Shown here in pieces: positions 22,263-26,337 of a stretch of DNA of 26,337 nt; the stretch's first letter is position 1, and each line of letters starts with the position of its first letter. The position numbers were made by a program, and so were the translations under genes. The notes under the pieces are model-generated. The model saw nothing but the letters and a program-made list of their open reading frames with translations. It was not told where the DNA came from and did no database searches. This DNA is from Candidatus Melainabacteria bacterium. GTDB taxonomy: Bacteria; Cyanobacteriota; Vampirovibrionia; LMEP-6097. The DNA is taken from assembly GCA_028817775.1 (NCBI GenBank), contig JAPPOW010000033.1, forward strand, positions 1 to 26,337, written 5' to 3'.

Positions 22263-22350
22263 TTACATAGACCTCAAGCATATGTAAAATTATACCCATT
22301 TTCTTACATTCACGCCAATTAAATGTAAAAAATAAGCCCATTTCTTACAT
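22263..22350. promoter_or_regulatory. Array of five alternating TTACAT/ATGTAA sites in fic promoter
   Basis: Half-sites occur at 22263 (TTACAT), 22282 (ATGTAA), 22304 (TTACAT), 22323 (ATGTAA) and 22345 (TTACAT), start-to-start spacing 19, 22, 19 and 22 bp. Pairs make two dyads, TTACATW-N11-WATGTAA, one before and one after the minus-strand -10 TATAAT (22294-22289). A longer perfect 16-bp inverted repeat (22313-22328 with 22345-22360) includes the last site and the stop codon of the upstream gene. The array spans from that stop codon to the fic start. Best explained as operator sites for a dimeric regulator, possibly the Fic winged helix. Confidence 0.7.
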
Positions 22351-23544
22351 TTAATTGGCGATACTTTGATTATAAGCCTCAATTATTGCTGCATTGACCG
22401 GTTCAGAAAGTTCTATCAATTCTAGGTCTTGTTTCTTGCTACTGCGCAAGCCACTACCCTTGGACATTAATGACCACTGCTGCACGTATGCTAAATAAGG
22501 ATCGATTGGCTTATTAGCATCAGCTAGTGGGCGAGCGACCGTTAGCTTGGGACTAAAGCTACTTTGTTTAAGTTTACGGCGATAAGCTTGCTTGTCCTCA
22601 GCAGAAATTGAATCTATCTGATCAAGAAACTTAGGATCACCACTTAAGAACCAATTCCCATCAGCATCTTGTCCAGCGCTATGAAAATCAATTTCTTGGT
22701 AATTTAAATCACTTGAATTGGTGTTTGCCGCCGAGTGCACTTGTGAGGGCAAAACTAGCATCTTAAATCCTTGGGCTTGCTGCAAGCCTTCAGCGACTTG
22801 ATGGAAGAGTTGCCCCATACGCAAACCTTCTTTAATTGGAATAAATTTATCTGCAGCGTAGCAATCTTGGAACTCAGCCTCTCGCTTAGTAATTTCAGCT
22901 TCAATCTCAGATTCTTTTTGACCTTTCATTTGGCGGCGCAGGTTTGGCGCAATGAGATTTTCATAAGCATCAATCACTGCAACAGCATTAGGGTTCTTAT
23001 CAAAGTCACCGGTCTTAGGATCTTGATAGAAGACAGAGACTGTATGGTACTCTCCAGACTTAAGTGCCCCAAACAAATGTTTCAGTGGTTCATGTTGCAT
23101 ATCGATATCAGCAGAGTTAAACATCTCCCTGTACTTAGCTGCTGCAATTGATTTATTAGCTTTGCCGCAGAGGCGCAATGCCCAACCAAAGAGCTTATAC
23201 AAAGTTCTAGTCACAGCATTAGAGCCACCAAAGACTTCACGCAAAGCCACTGGACCACGGTTGACTATTAATAAAGTTTTGCCATCTTGGCTCAGTACTG
23301 CATTATCGTACTTAGTTGCTTTGTCATTGATTTCAAATCTATTGAGTAAGGCTTTGAGCTTGTCATCGGGAGCAGTATCAGATTTGAGCTTGCTAAAACC
23401 ATAATCGTCAGCAATCTGATCAGGTTTAGCATGCAAAGTTTCAGTATCTAATGGCACTGGCTTAGCTTGCTCGCTAGCGTTTACTGCCGGCTGATTGGCT
23501 ATTGCATTAGTAACAGGATTTGATCGACTTAAAGCTGCAAGCAT
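22351..23544 (-). CDS. Unknown protein, second gene of pair
   Basis: I do not recognise this 397-residue protein. The first 55 or so residues are polar and probably disordered (NAIANQPAVNASEQAKPVPLDTETLHAKPDQ). Then come an alpha/beta stretch (AVLSQDGKTLLIVNRGPVALREVFGGSNAVTRTLYKLFGWALRLCGKANKS), a possible membrane-surface helix around TRTLYKLFGWALRL, a helical middle, and a charged C-terminal third. No signal peptide, transmembrane helix or catalytic motif stands out. Its start overlaps the stop of the preceding gene by 1 nt (TAATG), so the pair is co-translated. Its stop codon lies in the TTACAT array before fic. It may share an evolutionary origin with its partner, which has a similar FGW...W...-K helix. 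Candidate roles include effector, scaffold or envelope protein, all speculative. Confidence 0.7.
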   Translation of the reverse strand: MLAALSRSNPVTNAIANQPAVNASEQAKPVPLDTETLHAKPDQIADDYGFSKLKSDTAPDDKLKALLNRFEINDKATKYDNAVLSQDGKTLLIVNRGPVALREVFGGSNAVTRTLYKLFGWALRLCGKANKSIAAAKYREMFNSADIDMQHEPLKHLFGALKSGEYHTVSVFYQDPKTGDFDKNPNAVAVIDAYENLIAPNLRRQMKGQKESEIEAEITKREAEFQDCYAADKFIPIKEGLRMGQLFHQVAEGLQQAQGFKMLVLPSQVHSAANTNSSDLNYQEIDFHSAGQDADGNWFLSGDPKFLDQIDSISAEDKQAYRRKLKQSSFSPKLTVARPLADANKPIDPYLAYVQQWSLMSKGSGLRSSKKQDLELIELSEPVNAAIIEAYNQSIAN

Positions 23545-24875
23545 TATGTAGTCATTGCTACCGAAGATTTTTCTTCTCTAGGACTTGGAGCAGCACTCGC
23601 TTGCTCTTCAGCAGGTTTATTTGGTTGTAATAAACCATTGAGATGTTCAAAAGTTTTGGTGTTACGCTGGACGGTGTCCATCAACTTAGTTTGCATATCT
23701 TCAGTCAAATCACTTGGACTATTGGCAATATCAAACAAAGTGTGCCCAGCGACAAACTCAGCAAGATCACGAGCTGGCAACTCTTTACTCGCTGTATCTT
23801 TGTTTCGAATGATACTAGCTGCTGCAGTATGTTCCTGCAACTCACCATCAAGAATTTCAACAGAAGTCAGATTGACTGTCTCGTAGACATGATCCCTAGT
23901 TTGTACAAAGTCACCAGCAAAAGTATGATGCGGTGCAATGACAGTAACATCAGACGGCATGGTTTCAGCAAAGGTAGCTTGCAGCTCTTGACGTCTAGCC
24001 AGTTGATGGTTGCCTGTACCTAGAAAATCATCCTTGACATTTGGGTTTAGGTAAGTAGTACCAGCAATTATATAGTGATGTAGATCCTTAGCCTTGGCAT
24101 CATCGACTCTCTGCTTGATTTGCTGAGCCAGTGGATTATCATCGCCACCAAAAGACTCAGCCAATTTTTCCATCTGCTCAAGTTGAGCTCTCATATTGTC
24201 AAAGATCTGAATTGCAACTGGTTGATTTTTGGTCTTGCTATTAGTACTCAAATCCCAGAGTACTGAACTAGTGTAACGTCCTTCATCGACTCCTTCACGG
24301 AAATGTGGCAAACCTGGACGCACTGAAATGTCTTCAGCATCAGGATCCTGTGGCATATAAGCTGACTTAGAAAACTTAGTCATAGTTCTGCTGTTAACAG
24401 TGCGCCACATATTTGGAATCCAACCAAAGACTGCACTAAAGAAACCATGTTTATCCATTGACTTTTCAAAGTTTTTACCAAAGTCAACAGTTAGCTTAAC
24501 TTCAACATTTTTAGGATCGTCCTCTGTAGGTCTATTGGTCACTGCAACATGAGCATAGATAAACTCACCCTTGTCTCGATCTAATTCACTACCTAATCCT
24601 ACTGCAGTCAGTACCTTACGAATTCTTCTTTGAGTAGCCTTATCAACCTCTTGACCATCTTGGGTCTTGAGAGTTTTGACTGCTTCAAGACTAGTGATCT
24701 CAGTGAACTTTGGCACTGCATTACTAACATCCGTAAATTCTTCCGGCTTGAGAGCCGTCTCATTAAGTTCTCTATTAGCTTCAGGATCATGAGTCCTTGT
24801 TGCTACTGGATTATTAGCTGCTGCCTCCGGGCCAATTAGATCGTTTACTGATTTTCCGCTTACACCTGCGACCAT
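23544..24875 (-). CDS. Unknown protein, first gene of pair
   Basis: This 443-residue protein (ATG 24875; a TTG at 24881 is an alternative) is not recognised. The N-terminal 55 residues are low-complexity (AAANNPVATRTHDPEANREL). Residues about 65-100 form a charged helical segment (DGQEVDKATQRRIRKVLTAVGLGSE). A beta-rich section (GEFIYAHVAVTNRP, VEVKLTVDFG) leads to an aromatic helix (FFSAVFGWIPNMWRTVNS). A long middle domain has PVAIQIFDNMRAQLEQMEKLAESFG, HHYIIAGTTYLNPNV and VTVIAPHHTFAGDFVQTRDHVYETV. The tail is Pro/Ser-rich. The HHTFAGD and GTTYL segments might hint at an enzyme fold, but no motif is complete. GAGG lies about 11 nt upstream, and a possible -10 TATATT lies near 24905-24900. 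It is divergent from rplJ. Confidence 0.7.
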   Translation of the reverse strand: MVAGVSGKSVNDLIGPEAAANNPVATRTHDPEANRELNETALKPEEFTDVSNAVPKFTEITSLEAVKTLKTQDGQEVDKATQRRIRKVLTAVGLGSELDRDKGEFIYAHVAVTNRPTEDDPKNVEVKLTVDFGKNFEKSMDKHGFFSAVFGWIPNMWRTVNSRTMTKFSKSAYMPQDPDAEDISVRPGLPHFREGVDEGRYTSSVLWDLSTNSKTKNQPVAIQIFDNMRAQLEQMEKLAESFGGDDNPLAQQIKQRVDDAKAKDLHHYIIAGTTYLNPNVKDDFLGTGNHQLARRQELQATFAETMPSDVTVIAPHHTFAGDFVQTRDHVYETVNLTSVEILDGELQEHTAAASIIRNKDTASKELPARDLAEFVAGHTLFDIANSPSDLTEDMQTKLMDTVQRNTKTFEHLNGLLQPNKPAEEQASAAPSPREEKSSVAMTT

Positions 24876-24881
24876 ATTCAA

Positions 24882-25045
24882 AACTTCCTCGTCAATACGA
24901 ATATACGCAATATCCTAGCATAAACTCGCTTGTGTGATAATTAAAGCTTATTATTACTAGGCATAAACCCTGATTACAAATTTAAGCATTACTGAATTTT
25001 TAAGCCTAGCGTTCGAACAGGTCATAACGCTAAAATTTCAGTCTT
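24882..25045 (+). promoter_or_regulatory. rplJ promoter and L10-type leader region
   Basis: An extended -10, TG-T-GATAAT, lies at 24933-24941, giving a leader of about 100 nt. The last part is a long hairpin at 24991-25042. The outer stem pairs ACTGAATTTT with AAAATTTCAGT (one bulge), and the inner stem pairs TAGCGTT with AACGCTA around a loop containing CGAACAGGTCAT. It ends 3 nt before ATG and no Shine-Dalgarno is present. In other bacteria an L10 leader in this place binds L10-L12 and represses translation. This hairpin is the likely equivalent, though I cannot match its sequence to the known family. Confidence 0.55.
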
Positions 25046-25672
25046 ATGGTTACTAAATCAGATAAGGAAAAAACAGTTGAGGAGCTAAAGGACAAATTTA
25101 GCCGTGCTAAATCTGTCTATTCAACTAAGCAACTTGGCCTGAGCGTTGAGGAGATCACTAACCTTCGTAACGAAATCCGCAGTATTGGTGGTGAGTTCAA
25201 GATTGCAAAGAACACTCTATTTAGAATTGCAGCTAAGGGTACCCAGTTTGAAGAATTAGCTTCAGACCTCACTGGTACTACTGCTTTCTTATTCTGTTAT
25301 GAAGATGAGGTTAGCCCTGCTTCAAAAGTAAAAGATTTTTCAAAAGAGAACGAAGACAAAGTTAGTCTTGAAGGTGCAAATATTGATGGTCAAACTTATG
25401 ACCAAGCACAAACGACTAAGGTGATCAACCTTCCTGCTAAGGAAGTTCTTCTTAGTCAGATCGCTGGAATGCTGGTACAGCCTACATCACAGATTGCTGG
25501 AATGATGGGCGCGTCTGCTTCTGATATTGCATCATTATTGAAACAACTTAGCGAAAAGGGTGATGGCGCTAAGACTGTTGGAGAATTTTCTGTCGCTAGC
25601 GAAAACAAAACTGTGGAAAGTGCTTCTTCGGCTAGTGAAGAAGAAAGTAGTGAAGGGGAGAACAAGGAGTAA
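25046..25672 (+). CDS. rplJ: 50S ribosomal protein L10
   Basis: L10 anchors L7/L12 dimers to the stalk base of the 50S subunit. The 208-residue sequence begins VTKSDKEKTVEELKDKFSRAKSVYSTKQLGLSVEEITNLRNEIRSIGGEFKIAKNTLFRIA, the RNA-binding domain, and continues with LTGTTAFLFCYEDEVSPASKVKDFSKE and VINLPAKEVLLSQIAGMLVQPTSQIAGMM. The C-terminal helix that binds L12 is extended by an acidic, Ser/Glu-rich tail of about 30 residues (ASENKTVESASSASEEESSEGENKE) not usual in model bacteria. The upstream region lacks rplK and rplA, so it is separated from the canonical rplKAJL cluster and faces an unknown divergent gene. rplL follows after 7 nt. Confidence 0.95.
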   Translation: MVTKSDKEKTVEELKDKFSRAKSVYSTKQLGLSVEEITNLRNEIRSIGGEFKIAKNTLFRIAAKGTQFEELASDLTGTTAFLFCYEDEVSPASKVKDFSKENEDKVSLEGANIDGQTYDQAQTTKVINLPAKEVLLSQIAGMLVQPTSQIAGMMGASASDIASLLKQLSEKGDGAKTVGEFSVASENKTVESASSASEEESSEGENKE

Positions 25673-25679
25673 ATAAATT

Positions 25680-26063
25680 ATGGCTACAAAAGTAGAAGAC
25701 GTATTAGAAAAATTATCGGAGCTTACGCTATTAGAAGCGGCTGAGCTTAAAGATGCAATGGAAGAGAAGTTTGGTATCACTGCTGCTTCTGGCGCGCCTG
25801 TAATGATGGCTGCTGCTGGCGGCGCTGCAGGTGGTGAAGCTGCTGCTGAGAAAACTGATTTCGATGTTGAGCTTACTGCTGCTGGTTCTTCAAAGATTGG
25901 CGTTATCAAAGCTGTTCGTGAGATCACTGGTCTTGGCTTGAAAGAAGCTAAGGAATTAGTTGAAGCTGCACCAAAAGCAATCAAAGAAGGTGTTGCTAAG
26001 GACGAAGCTGAAGATATGAAAGCTAAGCTTGAAGAAGCTGGTGCTACTGTAACTCTTAAATAG
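25680..26063 (+). CDS. rplL: 50S ribosomal protein L7/L12
   Basis: The 127-residue protein forms dimers on L10 and recruits translation factors. The N-terminal dimerisation helices (VEDVLEKLSELTLLEAAELKDAMEEKFG) are followed by an Ala/Gly-rich hinge (AAAGGAAGGEAAAEK) and the factor-binding domain DFDVELTAAGSSKIGVIKAVREITGLGLKEAKELVEAAP with conserved Lys/Gly residues, ending in GATVTLK. AAGGAG lies upstream, overlapping the rplJ stop, so translation is coupled. Directly downstream is a repeat arm and then a strong terminator. Confidence 0.97.
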   Translation: MATKVEDVLEKLSELTLLEAAELKDAMEEKFGITAASGAPVMMAAAGGAAGGEAAAEKTDFDVELTAAGSSKIGVIKAVREITGLGLKEAKELVEAAPKAIKEGVAKDEAEDMKAKLEEAGATVTLK

Positions 26064-26067
26064 TAGT

Positions 26068-26108
26068 GTCATCCTGAGGAGCCGAAGGCGACATCAGGAT
26101 CTCATGAC
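26068..26108. repeat. Single-arm GTCATCCTGAGG repeat
   Basis: This 41-nt stretch begins GTCATCCTGAGGAGCCGAAG and ends AGGATCTCATGAC, matching the left arm of the 12986 element. The opposite arm is absent, though GTCAT...ATGAC can pair weakly. It starts 5 nt after the rplL stop and precedes the rplL terminator, so it lies in the transcribed 3' UTR. Confidence 0.8.
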
Positions 26109-26120
26109 CTAATTCTAGAG

Positions 26121-26151
26121 AAGCCCCACCAATTGGTGGGGCTTTCTTTTT
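26121..26151 (+). terminator. Strong rho-independent terminator of rplJL
   Basis: A perfect 10-bp stem AAGCCCCACC / GGTGGGGCTT (26121-26130 and 26135-26144) with an AATT loop is followed by TCTTTTTG. This is a classical intrinsic terminator placed 58 nt after rplL. It should limit readthrough into the reading frame beginning at 26246. Confidence 0.95.
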
Positions 26152-26245
26152 GTATTGCTCTTTTAATTTCCAACCAAGGATGTTAAGCTTTGCTTCATAA
26201 TCGCTTATGAATAAACAGCCATTGAATTCACAAGGAGGTGAATAG

Positions 26246-26317
26246 ATGAACAAACCTGATGTTAAGGCATTTGCAATGCCTAGTATAGTAATCCAAGATA
26301 GTCTTCTGAATTATTAA
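26246..26317 (+). pseudogene. 23-codon frame resembling the N-terminus of RpoB, ended next to a repeat
   Basis: The frame reads MNKPDVKAFAMPSIVIQDSL then LNY and stops with TAA. AAGGAGGTG sits 7 nt before ATG, the best ribosome-binding site in the window, so it looks genuinely translated. AFAMPSIV-IQDSLLNY resembles the conserved start of bacterial RpoB (pattern hxLPxLxEIQxxSaxWF), lacking one residue. In many bacteria rpoB follows rplL directly. The frame ends 10 nt before a GTCATCCTGAG repeat that runs off the window. I infer a truncated or displaced 5' end of rpoB, possibly broken by repeat insertion or recombination. A small unrelated peptide or leader peptide remains possible. An adjoining 12-codon frame (26207-26245) ends directly at this ATG. 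Confidence 0.45.
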
Positions 26318-26326
26318 CGTAACTTC

Positions 26327-26337
26327 GTCATCCTGAG
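26327..26337. repeat. Start of a GTCATCCTGAG repeat cut by window end
   Basis: The last 11 nt of the window are GTCATCCTGAG, the outer end of the repeat family seen at 12986 and 26068. It probably continues beyond the window. Confidence 0.7.

Noticed and set aside
22263..22350. CRISPR-like appearance of the TTACAT repeats
   Set aside because: Repeats are only 6-8 bp in alternating orientation with 13-16 nt between them, far from CRISPR repeat and spacer sizes, and no cas gene is present.
22313..22360. The 16-bp inverted repeat as a terminator for the unknown gene
   Set aside because: The arms are AT-rich, the loop is 16 nt, and no T-tract follows on the minus strand. Its TTACAT core fits the regular operator-like array better.
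25535..25984. A 149-codon minus-strand frame opposite rplJ and rplL
   Set aside because: It is a shadow of two certain ribosomal-protein genes; its Ala/Ser-rich text reflects their acidic and Ala-rich codons.
26056..26253. A 65-codon minus-strand frame after rplL
   Set aside because: It runs through the repeat arm and the intrinsic terminator, with no ribosome-binding site.

Overview
This 26.3 kb window is ordinary bacterial chromosome, AT-rich (roughly 40% GC by eye) and tightly packed, with many 1-4 nt gene overlaps (ATGA and TAATG junctions). LptB implies a two-membrane (diderm) cell. Several features point towards the Cyanobacteriota side, most plausibly a non-photosynthetic Melainabacteria/Vampirovibrionia-type lineage: a multi-pass protein with the QDD..Q..FW..RFWDPELFPND signature that I associate with cyanobacterial membrane proteins, the ispA/crtE plus divergent-PAP2 pair, and a SigF-like sigma factor. 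This placement is inference from gene character, not a database result.

Region by region. Positions 1-8176 (minus strand) read gltA (citrate synthase), a SAM methyltransferase, a GT4 glycosyltransferase, asnB, a GT-C-like membrane protein, a KdsC-like HAD phosphatase and a VTC-domain polyphosphate-polymerase-like gene cut by the window edge. This looks like a cell-surface glycan operon headed by a central-metabolism gene. Positions 8300-10450 hold an NSS-family sodium symporter convergent with an alpha/beta hydrolase. Positions 10600-14103 (minus) hold fabH, then ispA, a divergent PAP2 protein and an unknown membrane-associated protein. Positions 14230-17647 (plus) hold a SigF-like sigma factor, an archaeal/eukaryote-type ProRS, a secreted unknown protein and a small zinc ribbon. 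Positions 18135-21109 (plus) hold yggT, mraY, a secreted unknown, rpsU and lptB. Positions 21104-24875 (minus) hold two unknown proteins and an autoinhibited Fic protein. Positions 25046-26063 (plus) hold rplJ and rplL with a strong terminator, and then a 23-codon reading frame that resembles the first residues of RpoB.

Intergenic DNA is unusually structured. It holds several families of REP-like palindromes (10472, 12986, 20271, 26068, 26327), a 457-bp composite palindromic island bounded by 19-bp perfect inverted repeats (17653-18109), and a strikingly regular array of five TTACAT/ATGTAA half-sites spaced 19/22/19/22 bp in front of fic. A perfect 16-bp palindrome overlaps the -35 box of fabH. 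Four genes have a -10 box ending only 6-7 nt before the start codon, suggesting leaderless mRNAs.

No tRNA, rRNA, CRISPR array, transposase or prophage gene was seen. The best candidates for something undescribed are the TTACAT array with the Fic gene and its two unknown upstream neighbours, the palindromic island before yggT, and the apparent rpoB 5' fragment ending at a repeat.
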